A stretch of DNA of 64,000 bases from Diploscapter coronatus (lineage: Eukaryota > Nematoda > Chromadorea > Rhabditida > Rhabditidae): assembly GCA_964036155.1 (NCBI GenBank), contig OZ038422.1, positions 59,295,201-59,359,200 on the forward strand. Reading direction: 5' to 3'. Positions 11,501 through 22,965 of this stretch are shown one piece after another (the first letter of the stretch is position 1; the number at the start of each line of letters is the position of its first letter). The notes below the pieces were generated by a model that did not search any database, was not told the origin of the DNA, and was given only the letters and a program-made list of their open reading frames with translations. The position numbers and the translations under genes are program-made.

Positions 11501-14482
11501 AAAAGATGGCATAACCTTGCCCACTCTGAACCATTTTCAGGGATCTAAGGAGCATTCTGCCCTGGTCAACCTCATCTATCACGCATCAATATTAGTTTTT
11601 TCTATGGTTCCCAATTTTGAAAACAGACTTGGATTCTCTACCTATTATCTGAGATTTTTGAAGACCAACAGAAAGGGCTTAATCAATATGATGGCAGTTT
11701 CACGAGAACATGTGGTGATATTATGGTGAAAGTTTTTCTGTCATTGATATCCATTCACTCTGATAGTTTATAGGATGATAAAATAAAATTCAGATCAGAT
11801 AAAAGATCTGCAAAATGCTAAATTGAATGTTGGCAAGCATACCGATGATTTCATCAAGCGGATATGATACTGCAGAAAAAGAATGAAAGAGTAATGTGCA
11901 AATGCATCGTGAGCACTGTTGGAAGAAGAGGAAAAATGAGAATAAATACAAAGAAAAAGAGGAAATCTGGATGCGAAAAGAAGAAAGCGAAAGATAAAGG
12001 GAGATGTTGTGAAGTGGGCTGCAAAAAGCAGCAGCATAAGAGGGAAAACGAAGATACAGAAAAAAGGCATAGGCATAGAAATAAGAAAGACGGAATCGGA
12101 ATTGCTGCACAGTCGTCTGCAGATAAAAAATCATAGCATTTGCCATAAAATTTTCATCTATGGGGGAGGTCGTCGCACTCACAAAAACCCGTAAACCCGA
12201 AAAGGACCCCAGAGGCGGCGGTACCTTTGATATGAATTGAATTGCAGTAGAATTTCAAACATCGTAAAATTTGTACATCCATTTAACGCGCTAACAAAAC
12301 AAACTATGAGTTGAAAAACTCAGAATGAATGACACAAAATCTTCATATTGCGATTTAAAAAATGAAATTTGGCCGGATAATGTCAAATAATTTCTGAAGA
12401 CTAGTATCGAAACAATTGGAAAAGTTATGGAAAAGAATAAACGTTTCAGCAGGGAGAAAATGTTGAATGCAAGACTTTGCACAGTTCGAATAAAATTAAA
12501 ACCAACCAGAAAAAGGCTTTGAGAATCCCCAAACCGAATTAAAAATTACTACTGAAAATCCCGAAACGATCCCAATCGAACCTAATAAAAAACTTCTGAA
12601 AAGTCGAACCGAAACACGCTAAGTCCTGATTGGGAGTGATGAAAGTCTATATAAAGAAGGTTCGCATTTGCAATTGATCGAAACAGTATGAAGTATGCTA
12701 AACTCATTAACATTGACTATTGGAACGAATGCATCCGTATTGGCAGAAATAGTGAGCATCAAGAGTACAGGAAAGACAATAAGTAAGAGGTGAGAGTGAA
12801 TCAATAAAGATAAGCAGGAAATAGAATGAAACGAGACGTCAAAGACCGTTCGGGTTATGTTTGGAGAGAGGGTGAGATAGTGTGAAGATTGGGAGATTCT
12901 GAGATACATAAAGAGGTTTACTCATAGAAAGGAAGAGAATGGAATAAAGTAATGGTTCTGTGCTCTGTGAGGAAGGAGCACAAGAGCTATGCCTGTTATG
13001 AGTAAACTGTGTGAGGAGTGCACATTCATCGGTCGATTTATAAGGGTCACGACATCAAATCGAATCGGACAAGCGAACAAACATAACTGACCGATTATTA
13101 TATCTGGAGGACGAAAACATTTGATAAATACTGGAGATTGGAGATAAATTTAGAGACAATTGATATATTTATCACGAAGTTTCCAACTTCTATATTCGAT
13201 GTTATAAAATGTTTCGCATGGAATCTAAAAATACGAAAATTCTTGTCACTGATATCCTGAAGACTTGAACATGCAAACAACTTCAGTTTCTTATCTCTGA
13301 TTTTGAGATGAAGCAACTTACAAAAATACAAATAGAAGAAACAGAAAAATATCTGAAAACAAACATGCACTCCAAATCTAAAAACACGTTCTGATAAACG
13401 ATTCTAGGAAATTTTGGATAATATTTTGCAAAGATATGTGAAATGATGTGGATGCGTAGCAACTAAAGTTGAAAATGCAGGCAAGGCTATTGTTTTTGAC
13501 ACATTCGGTCAGAATCACAATGAGCGTAGGATGTTTAGAGCAAACAACAATATTTCAAAATATCGCATTTTAAAAATAGACCTTCTATACTAATTAATGA
13601 ATTTATGACTTTTTAACAAATATGATGAGACGAATGAGTGGACGGAAGCTTGCAAAATGCTCTCATAAAAAGTGTGAAAGTCATGGCGATTAAATACGAC
13701 TGTAAACGTTATCAGCAGAAGGATTGACTGATTGCAAAAAGGACTGTTGCAAGCATGCTTGCGTGGAACAATGCGACTAGATTAACATATCAGTTTGAAT
13801 TTTTCAACTGGCATTACTTATATTTCAGAGGCATCACAAGTTTTATCCTTTAGACCATAAGCAAAGCTGATCTTCATGTGAGCACGTTTCAATATTTGGA
13901 AAGTGAATTCGGCTTTAGTTTTTTTCACCGCCCACCGATTTTTATCTGCGTTTGGAAGTAAGAAATGATCGAAAATACCGCAAGCTTATTTTCTACAAAA
14001 AATCTAGTCATAAAATAAGAAAAAACACCGATTTCTGCATGTACAGAAGCGATTAGCAGCCGAACTGCCATGGAGAACATTATAATTGAGAATCGACACC
14101 TGCACGGCCAAACATACAGACATGCAGACACAGGCACGGCTCAACGATACTTAGAAAGGCAAAGGCAAAAGATGAAGGAAAAGGAAAGCAACGAGGCAAC
14201 GAATAAGAGAAGCTCAGCAAAGACTCACCACAAAAGAAGACAAACAATCTCCCTTCCCTTTCTCCAGAATGCGCAGACGAGAAAGGAAGCAAGGCCAGCG
14301 TTGTCCCTAGAAGGCAAGTACAGATACTCGACTTGATAAAAAAGCCCTACACTTCAATATGGTTAGCAATAAGAAATGATTCGTAAAATTCAACAAAAGC
14401 TGCGATGAAAAACTCGAATATAAAATATCGCTAGCTCACAATTTGTGAATGCACAAACAGTCCATATTTCCACACAAAATCA
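8501..14482. other. Gene-poor region upstream of the minus-strand gene, purine-rich on the + strand
   Basis: No exon chain could be supported on either strand. The + strand is visibly A/G-rich (pyrimidine-rich when read in the sense of the minus-strand gene), with islands at 8,760-9,060, 10,000-10,260, 11,860-12,140 and 14,090-14,330. This is probably the promoter, 5' UTR introns or both of the minus-strand gene. Confidence 0.5.
10299..10317. repeat. (GACT)n microsatellite, second copy
   Basis: Four GACT units, preceded by GGATAAATGATCGAT, similar to the flank of the 8,023 copy. Short, low-complexity repeat in the gene-poor region. Confidence 0.85.
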
Positions 14483-14563
14483 GTCAATATCGGGGCTGTT
14501 CGGAATTCGAATTTTGAAAATTTCGGAATCGGAATCATAATCCCGAACATCCCTGGTCAATAT
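14483..14563. mobile_element. Tiny hAT-like MITE with 8-bp target-site duplication
   Basis: The 65-bp element 14,491-14,555 begins CGGGGCTGTTCGG and ends with the reverse complement of CAGGGATGTTCGGG, so the termini form an inverted repeat of the CAGGG type seen in hAT transposons. It is flanked by perfect 8-bp direct repeats GTCAATAT (14,483-14,490 and 14,556-14,563), the target-site length typical of hAT. It has no coding capacity. Related elements lie at 57,368 and 62,809. Confidence 0.7.
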
Positions 14564-17500
14564 CTAAAGTACAATGATAAAAACTAAATAATAGTACTCA
14601 CTTCTAAAAATGAACAAAACTATGCCACGAAGAAGCAATAAATCAACAACTTGGGCACAGAATTATGCACTGAAAAATGCAACACAATGATAAGAGATCG
14701 ACAACTGAAATAGCTATATTCACGCAAAGCAGATTTGCATAATATAAAATCTAAAGTTTTGAAGATGCCCTTTATATTTTCATTTAGCTCAAAATATTTC
14801 AAATCCAAAGATAAAGACGTTTACAAGGTAGTACCTAGAACTATTGATAGAGATAAAGTAGTAATCCCCGGAACAAAGCTACTGATCAATTAATTAGAGT
14901 GGAGCAAGGTGAAGAGCGCCCTGGAGCTAGTTGATGAAGGAGGCGAAGGGAAGGAAGAGAGGCATCTGCACAGGCAGAGACACAGGCACACGAAGATGAG
15001 ATTATTTGCTGATTAGAAGAAGACATGCTAAACAAACTAGCCAAGAAGAGTCATGGAAATACAAAAACGCAGCAGAAAGGGGAATAAAGACGACACAAAT
15101 CAGTCAGATAATCAGCCGAATGGCAAATGATGCTGGACCTGCATTACGTAATGTAGAGTCTTCCGTGACAGAGAACTTCGGCAGTTTGCATGGCGATAAA
15201 TCAATACAAAACTTGTTTGAAATCGTTGATCTTCTGGTGGAAACGCGAATATTTTAAATCAGATGAGCTGCTCAACTTTTCTCTGAAATACCAACCCGTT
15301 GATCATGAACAATTTATACCAAAGTTGCGAGGAAATTAGCCTATCATAATGACAGAATTAGGGTTCAGTCTACGCAAGATTCATCGTTTTGATTCGATTT
15401 AAACTGCCATTTTGATGAATAATTTTCAATTGTCAAGCTTATCACATTCGGGAAGGAATGGTTTCTACAAAAACTTTATAAGGCGAATGCGTTTGTGTCT
15501 CCCAGTTGCACGCAATTGGAAGACACGGATCTTGCTCGTAGAGATGAGAAAAGGTGAGCGAGCGGCTAGCAGACAGTGCATTTTTCCTTGTAGTCCATTG
15601 GAGAATCAGCTGGACATTGGTAGGCCTAAATTTCGAAAAATGAATCTTTAGTGATACCTTTTTTATTTTAAATAATTGAAGATCGAAAAATCGGACATTT
15701 GATCATTTTCCTTAGAACATCGTTTTTTACGATAATGTAAAATTTATCCATGAAATCGTAAATAATTGTGACCCATTAAAGACTGTTGATCCTATGATAT
15801 GATAGCATAATAGCATTTTTCACCGAAAATTCGTAATTTTCGCCAGAATTGCACCGCTTTTAGCCAATAATAATTTGTGATAGGAAGGTCGGATTCGAAA
15901 AATAGTTTGCACGATTCGACTCAGCTCATCGAGCTGATTGTAAGCAATTTGCTATAGGTTTTAAGGGATCTCAACCACTTTCTAAAATTCGACCTCCAGG
16001 GTGTATTTCCCAAAAAGTGTAGAAGTTTGGAAAAAGTCAGAAGTAATGTTTTTCAGGCTGAATATAGTCAGAAACGACTAGAAATCTGATCTGGGACCTT
16101 TGAAATTTTTGGCCCGGACCTTTCCTTGCGATTTCTCAAAGTTAGCGAGACACCGTCCTAAATAGTCCTATTATTCCATAGGCTTCGTGAGGCATTGAAT
16201 TCTGCATAGATTTATTTATCTTCCTTGAAAACGGTTATCGCGAGATTTCTTATAAGAATAACAAATCTTTAATTGCGTTACAATAGATCTGTTTAGGAGC
16301 TTCTAGCACGCGATTTCAGATTTAATCATGCTTGTTATGGCCGAATTCATTGAATCTCCCCCACACTTCTTTTTTCATTTTTTTCCAAATTTCATCATTC
16401 GGTTCTTCTTTATGAATCTGCCCAAATATGGCTCCGAAAAGAGACGCATCACGCAGATCCGGCGAATTTTTAGAAGAACTGCTGATTGAAAAGAGACGCA
16501 ATGGAACGACGAGAGAGCGTGGTGAAAAGGAGGAATTACTCCAGAGAGGAAAAAGGATTTCTGCAAAACGCATTCATATGAATGAGGCACTGAGGCAATG
16601 AATGGAAGAAGACATAATTGCTGCAGTCCCTCCCTCGGATTCCACAGCTCATCATCTCCATCGTCAGACTCAAATCAATTACTTCAGTTCGGAAAAATTC
16701 GTCATTTTTAGATTCTGTTGCAAATTAACGCATTCAATGTTTTGGGAATTAATTCGTGCTAAAAGGAATTTATACAAATTTTAGAAAGGAAAAAATATCT
16801 TTTTTTATGTGATCATAAATTTTTTCTCCTGTTAGTATTGCTTCATTTTCAAACTGTACAAACTTTAGAAATACTAAATTTTTCTGATTTCAAAGGGAGA
16901 ATATTTGTACGAAAAGGTTGAAATCCTTACTTTTTCTTGTCCAAATTTTTTGATTTTTGTTGCTCTGAACTATGTCTCATGAATCACTAGTCTTTAGCAG
17001 TAGTGACAGGTCTAATTGTCTAGGATCTGGGAGTTTTTGGTGGATAATTGTGCAAACATTGTGTGTCGTGGCTGTCACAAATGATGCATACATCTGGCTC
17101 GCTAACTTCCTTCTTTTCCTTCTATGTCCATTTATTAATCTTTGTAACATTTAGCCTCATGTATTCTGGTCCTATATCAATGAAGATCAGGATTTTTCTA
17201 TGACCAAAGTTTACGAACAAACAGATCTGCGCATGAGCTCAAACTGAAACCCTCGTGTATACCCCCTTTAAGCCCAATTTTCCGTTAAAATCTTATGACT
17301 TTTTCATTTATGTAGCGCTTTTCTATAGGAAAAATAGCATTGAGTGCCCCCACTTCCTAAAATTTTTCACTAGCTGAAAGTCTACCTAGATCTGCAAACA
17401 AAAGATATTTTCTAAAGTATTTCTTTCTGAAAAATTTCATAAAACTCGTCTTGAGTAGGATCAGAATGATCAAATCGTCTAATATTCATTTTCACCATTC

Positions 17501-18963
17501 CATCTGAAAGTTTCATAGATTGTAAATATGCAATAATATGTTTTCAATCTAGCGATACTTTATATAAAAAAAAAACCACCCAAATAAGATGTAGGCATGG
17601 CGGTTAGCATGTGCGTGGATTTGTATGCAAGCGCATTAGACTGGGCATGAATGCATCTGGGACTGCTTCCCTTGGACTACTCTAGACCTGGGGTTTGAGA
17701 GCCTGAAATTGGGCTGAATGGAGTCGACTCGAGTAATCCCAAGACGTGCATTTCTATAACCGTATTTTCAAAGCTGCATTTCTTAATTTTAGCATCCATC
17801 TTCATCTATTTGATTGAGTCTGTAAACTTTCTGAGATGTGGATAATCATATAATCTCGAGATATAACACTGATCTATTTGAAGCCATTCTTTGTTTTAGG
17901 CATTCTCGTTCACGCGCATCTACGTTTATCGATTTCTGACAACTTATTATTTGGGATTCTTGCTTATTTATTTTTCTTTCAATAGAGTTGGCAAGAAATT
18001 ACGAGAAAATGTTTCATAAAATGGAACGGGTATATAGGATTAAGAGACCATTTTTCTGTTCCTATTAATTAAGGTTCAAAGTTCCCTTCAAACTATCCGA
18101 ACATAACTTTCAAGATGTACTTCACCATGAAATTCAATCAGCCGATCTATCTTCCCTCATTTGTCATTTCTCAGTGATTTCGCGTTTTATGTAGTTTTGT
18201 CGTCGCATGCATTCCCTCAAGAATTCCCATTTGGTTCAAGTTTTCTTTCCAGAACTCCTGAGCAGATCGAGGTTGTTTAGGACCCTTCGTCTTGCTCTGC
18301 TCATCATCCAAGGCCACTTCATGCTTATTTTCGTCGTTGTATTTCTTCTTTTATCTTCAATTCTTCCCTTTCATCTTCTGAAATCCTTCCATCATCTTTT
18401 CCATATCTTAATCCATCATTTTGCCATCTTTTCAAGGGCTTCACATACTCTCAACGACCCACACAATTCTCGTCTATTCTTGTTTGACTTCTTTATCATT
18501 GAACTCCACATACGTAACATTTAAAAATTGCTGAATACTGAATACTGAATGGGCATAATTTTAGAGCACTTTTCTTCTAAAAATATCTACATCTTGCTTC
18601 ATACGCAATAAGTACCTATTCTTATCGTGAATAGTGAGGAAAAGCATAAACTTCAGTGTAGACAACCTTCTCAATGGTAATTTATGCACTCCGCCCGTTT
18701 ATTTCAGGTCGGCACAAGTATGAAATGAAAAGAACTCGTTCTTCGCTTGACTTATGAATTTTATCCACTGGCAAGATTTTGCTCATAAATCTATTCACGT
18801 TTCTGAAATATTCATTTTTACCCGAGTTTAATTTAAAAATCAGATCGATGTTCGCTTAGGAGTGGCTATTTATAATTCCAGCAACTTGAAATTTCAAAAA
18901 TGATCAAAACTCACTTTTCCCGAACTAAAATAATCGCTTGCTACCTCCTCTTATACTCCATTT
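14564..18963. other. Intergenic region containing the switch in strand composition
   Basis: No gene supported. The + strand changes from purine-rich (to about 15.2 kb) to pyrimidine-rich (from about 16.8 kb, marked at 18,200-18,520). This fits the boundary between the minus-strand unit on the left and the plus-strand PDF-receptor unit on the right. Confidence 0.45.
17590..17760 (+). repeat. Possible degenerate tRNA-derived SINE
   Basis: A segment with GGCATGGCGGTTAGCATG resembling a Pol III A box and GGGGTTTGAGAGCC about 100 bp later resembling a B box (GGTTCGANTCC). It lies just after an A-run and GC content rises locally. It does not fold as a normal tRNA. No second copy was found in the window, so this is weak. 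Confidence 0.25.
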
Positions 18964-19441
18964 TAAATGACGAGTCCGTCGCCGCAGTGCCCTTCGCGAA
19001 AGAGAAAGGTGTGAAACGCGTCGCGTCCTCATGCGTTGCAGCTTTCATTGTGAGAAGCATTTTTTACACGAAATTCTCGTTGTTTTCCGATTTTCTGTCG
19101 AAATTTCACTAATTATTTGTTAGTTATCGATAATTAATGGCAATTGGTGCTAATTATGATTAGATTATCGATTGTTAAGTGGAAATTTGCTCTTTTATCT
19201 CGTTTTTAGCGATTTCTAGACGATTGACTGAATTTTAAAAATTGTTTATGATTTTCTTCGATAGAGCTTAAAGTTATCGATAATTAACAGGTAATTAGTG
19301 AAATTTCGACAGGAAATCGAAAAACAATGAATTTTGTGTGAAAAGTGCTCTTCACAACGAAAGCCGCAACGCATGAGAGAATGAGATGCGTTTCGTACCT
19401 CCCCCTTTCGCGGAGGGCACTGGAGACGGCTTTGTCATTTA
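18964..19441. mobile_element. 478-bp foldback element (long terminal inverted repeats, TA-flanked)
   Basis: The left arm from TAAATGACGAGTCCGTC (18,964) and the right arm, ending at GTCATTTA (19,441), are reverse complements over roughly 170 bp each with scattered mismatches; shared blocks include AGTGCCC, GCGAAAG, CATGCGTTGC and GTCGAAATTTCACTAATTA. A TA at each outer end fits a Tc1/mariner-type target site. It has no transposase. A 70-codon frame over the left arm is only a shadow of this repeat. Confidence 0.8.
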
Positions 19442-22067
19442 CAATGGGCAATCTATTGTATTTTTACGCCAGTAAGGAAACAAAATTAGATCCAATTCCT
19501 CAGATATGGTCAAATTGCGCGTAGATCCGCACTTATTGGGATTTCCTTCGTCGAGTAACCGACTAACTTTTCCTAGCAGCGATTTTCGCGTGCTTCTCAC
19601 ATTTTCACATGTCCTCGTGTCAAATTGAGCTTCTATCTGAGAAAGGGTCTGGCTAAGGCAAGTAGTCCTTTTAATAATAATAAGATTGCATCACACAGCT
19701 GCCTGCATGTGCATTAGATTCACAGCGCTGAGTTTGCCTGCTGCTGCTGCTGTGCGATAAAATTAAATCCCAGTCCGAGTGCGAGCCAGAGTGCTGTTTG
19801 CTGCCTGCCTTATGAGCGACATATCCTCGGCACCCAGAATGTTTCCCTACGTCCTTCTTCTCTTCTCGAGCAATATTTTGGGAATTGTCATTGCGCTCGC
19901 GCGAATGTTGCCACAATTCATTTATCCTCATTGAGCTTTTCCTCGAATGTGATATTTATGCTATTCCCCGAAATTCATCGTTTATCTGTTCTAACTATTC
20001 AACAAGCGTATTTTGCCCGAGAACATTCCGAAAAATTCATTTTATGCCGCCTAAATATAAGCAACGTTAATAATTCACTTTTTCGCGAATTTTTATTGCA
20101 CAATTGAAGGCACAGAATAGCTGCATTTAGAAATGCGCGATCGTGTTTGTTTTTGTAAAAAAAAGTATACAGTGAAAATTTTCAAGAAAAACTAACCTGA
20201 CATTTTCAAGAATAGAAATTTTACTCCGATTCATAATTTTTCATTTTTCGCATTGTCGAATTAAATATCATTTTAAGATAATTTTTGAATTTAAAAAAAT
20301 TATCTTTGAAACGGTGATTCGCTACCCAACAAAACTTAATTCTTGTAAGCGCCTTACTCTATGCAATATTGCGAATTGAAAAATCTACCTTTGTTCTGTT
20401 CCCTTTCTTGATTTCACAGGTTTTTTTTTTTAATCTCCGTCTACTTGTCCAAACTTAGGTATTACACGAAAATCTGTAAACTATTTTGTCATTCTGTGCG
20501 CGATACGTGATTCGAGTGATCTTCCGAAGTGATAACAATTTCATGTCGATGAACGTTTCACTTCGTGGTGTGCACTCGTTCGAACAGACATTTGACTGGG
20601 GGACTGGTAGAACTTTTCCACCTCCATCGGCTCAATTCGAGCGAGAAATTCAATGCTCAATCGGCCCAGCCTCCCCTTCGCCTTTTGTCATCTATTTTGG
20701 TATTTTGGGATGGAGGACGCCGTTTGCTTCGAAATTTGCGCTTTTCAGTTCGAGTTTTTGCCGGTTTCTCTCGAGTTTCGCCACTTCCTTCGACATTTTC
20801 TCATAATCTTTTTTATTTCGACTTTTTCCAAGCTTTTGCCCGACTCGCTCCGATCAGCCAACTGCGAAGTGCCTTTCGCTCCTCTTTTCTCCCTGGATTT
20901 CGGAATTTGCATACCAAATCGGCGTCTCGCTCGTTTGAAGAGCTGTTCAGGATGCTCAGACCTGGGAATTCAACTCTTAACGCAGCGAAAACCGAAATTT
21001 CTGAAAACTTTCGGAAGTTTTACTATTTTTAAAAATATTTTAAAGAATATCTTTGCTGCAAAATCATTTTAGGGCAAACAATGCGTCATAAAGTGAGGAA
21101 GTTGGTACCAGCTGAGGTAATACGAAACGGAGATTTGAAATTGTTGGAGTCAACTTTTTGTTCCGAAATTTTTGAGTCTGTATTGGAAGCCGGTCAAAAG
21201 GCGTTAGAATCGGAAGCTCTTTTGATTTTCTACTAAGTTTGAACTCTTTAACCAAAAATTTAAAAATTATAGCGGGATGATCTTTCCAGAATCTTCAAAA
21301 CGGTGGCTTAGCTATACTTTTAATCGAATCTAAATCCATCTCGATATATTGATGTGAGGTGAATTTGTGCCGACAGAACTTCGGACTCTAGGCTATCTTT
21401 GAAACTTTGCTTCAGTAATGTGGTTAATGTGATGGCGACGGAGAGTGTTGACGTCCATCTTCTAACTTTTCTAGGCTCTTAGCCTCGTCTCTCATTTTGT
21501 AAACTTTCTCACTTCTCCCCTCGTTTGACAAGGGCGGAGTCGACAACTAATAAATTTTGCTGGTGTTGATGGATACCCGCTCATTGTGCTGCTATCATTT
21601 CCGCTACTTAGCCGCTGTGAGGATTTCTGATTTTTAGATACGGCAACTAAAATTAGATTCTCAGCTATTTATAACGCGACATCCGTCGAGATTTGTCATT
21701 CGAGATAGATTTATAGAGAAAGAGCCTGATGAGAGAGATATTGAGAACTTGATATTATTTTGAGCAACTTCCCCCTTCTATAATAGGCGTTCTCATTTTT
21801 CCTTCTCAATTCGTGATGTTTTCCATGTCTGGGAATATGATTTTTCATGTTTTCGATTTGAGTCCAACTTTTTCGTGGCAAATTTGATAACTTACTGGGG
21901 TTGAACTTTCAAATTTTGGACGTCTCGCAATCTTTGAGTTCATTAGGACCTTATGGACTTGAATTTGATGAAAACGAGAAGAAGAAGAAGAATTTAAATA
22001 AACTCCAAACTCTTCATGATATATCTTCACATTTTCTAATTGTTCAATATTCTCGAGCTAATTATCA

Positions 22068-22102
<35 letters not shown>

Positions 22103-22869
22103 CTTTGCACTCAAATTTCATTTCGAGAAGTATATAGATGAAAAGTGACCGTTGTGATTTGATGCGGAATTCTTGAATATTTTGTGCCATGACGATCACG
22201 GCATCAAGTAACGCATCTCAAGGACGAGTCGCGTGCTTCTCATCTTCATCCGACTTCTGACGAGCTGTCCATCCGTCCACCCTTCCAGCCTGACTGAGTT
22301 AGTCGTTGCCTCAATCTGCGACCGCTCTTTCAATCACTCTCTGCTCCCACAACAGCACTCCCTGGAATGGCTCAGGGGATTCGCCAATTCTCACCAGTCC
22401 TTCTTCGCCTCTCATTGCGTGTGTGTGTGTGTGTTGTTCAATTTTCCAGTCCGCAGTTCGTGTTCATTTTATTCCCATATTTTCAAAAATCCGCTGCTTT
22501 ATTTCTCATTTCTGCACTGCATCTGACAGCTCTTCTTGGCTGCCCTCATTCTTCTCCTTCTCTATTAGCAGCAGGAGGAGCATCAGGCCGTTCAAAGCCT
22601 TGAATCTCTAGGATGCCTCAAGGCTTCGAGACCCTTGCCCCTTCCCCCTTCCGAAAATTCAATTCCCCACCTGTCCATGTCTATTATCTTCCCCTTTCTT
22701 TCACCCTGCAACTACCTTCTCAAAACCCGCCCTTTCTATCTGTCTATCCCCTTTCTTTCATCAGCTTCTTTTCTTCATCTCGATCCCTCAATCATTTTGT
22801 CAAAACTCTCGATCCAAATTGCATTTTTCGTTAGCCACTAATCTCGATCGATTTTATTACGACAGAAAA
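19442..22869 (+). other. Region upstream of the first possible PDF-receptor exon; likely promoter/5' region
   Basis: No coding exon supported. A relatively GC-rich block at about 20,560-20,960 is open in all three + frames but shows no protein-like composition. A 28-bp T run lies at 22,069-22,096. From 22,200 to 22,850 the + strand is strongly C/T-rich with a TG microsatellite near 22,420, directly upstream of the ATG at 22,870. Confidence 0.45.
22069..22096 (+). repeat. Poly-T tract (28 nt)
   Basis: Uninterrupted T homopolymer between A/T-rich flanks. No tail or target-site duplication was seen that would mark it as a retroposed element. Confidence 0.9.
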
Positions 22870-22965
22870 ATGACGAAATTTCAGATCTCCGAAGTCATTT
22901 CTGGCAAAGGACTGATTGAATTTGTTGCGGCTGCTCTGGTAATTACACAGGCCTTCAAAATGATG
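22870..22965 (+). CDS. Possible alternative first coding exon of the PDF receptor (hydrophobic N-terminus)
   Basis: ATG at 22,870 opens 32 codons ending exactly at a strong donor (ATG|gtatgt), phase 0. The peptide has a polar start and a hydrophobic core, LIEFVAAALVITQAFK, like a signal peptide or anchor. Joined in phase 0 to the receptor exon at 39,252 it would give the class B GPCR the N-terminal signal that the other start lacks. It cannot be joined to the 38,479 exon, because that frame stops. The link spans about 16.3 kb and is inference; it could be the first exon of something else. Confidence 0.45.

Noticed and set aside
11790..12182. Minus-strand 130-codon frame and its overlaps
   Set aside because: Phe/Leu/Ser-rich output of a purine-rich + strand; no splice partners.
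18900..19112. 70-codon + strand frame
   Set aside because: Overlaps the left arm of the foldback element.
20486..21072. Overlapping + strand open frames of 106-155 codons
   Set aside because: Three frames are open at once in a GC-richer block; Phe/Arg/Ser-rich composition without motifs, no exon partners.
22233..22841. Open frames of 65-101 codons before 22,870
   Set aside because: C/T-rich promoter-like sequence open in several frames; contains a TG microsatellite and no conserved motif.
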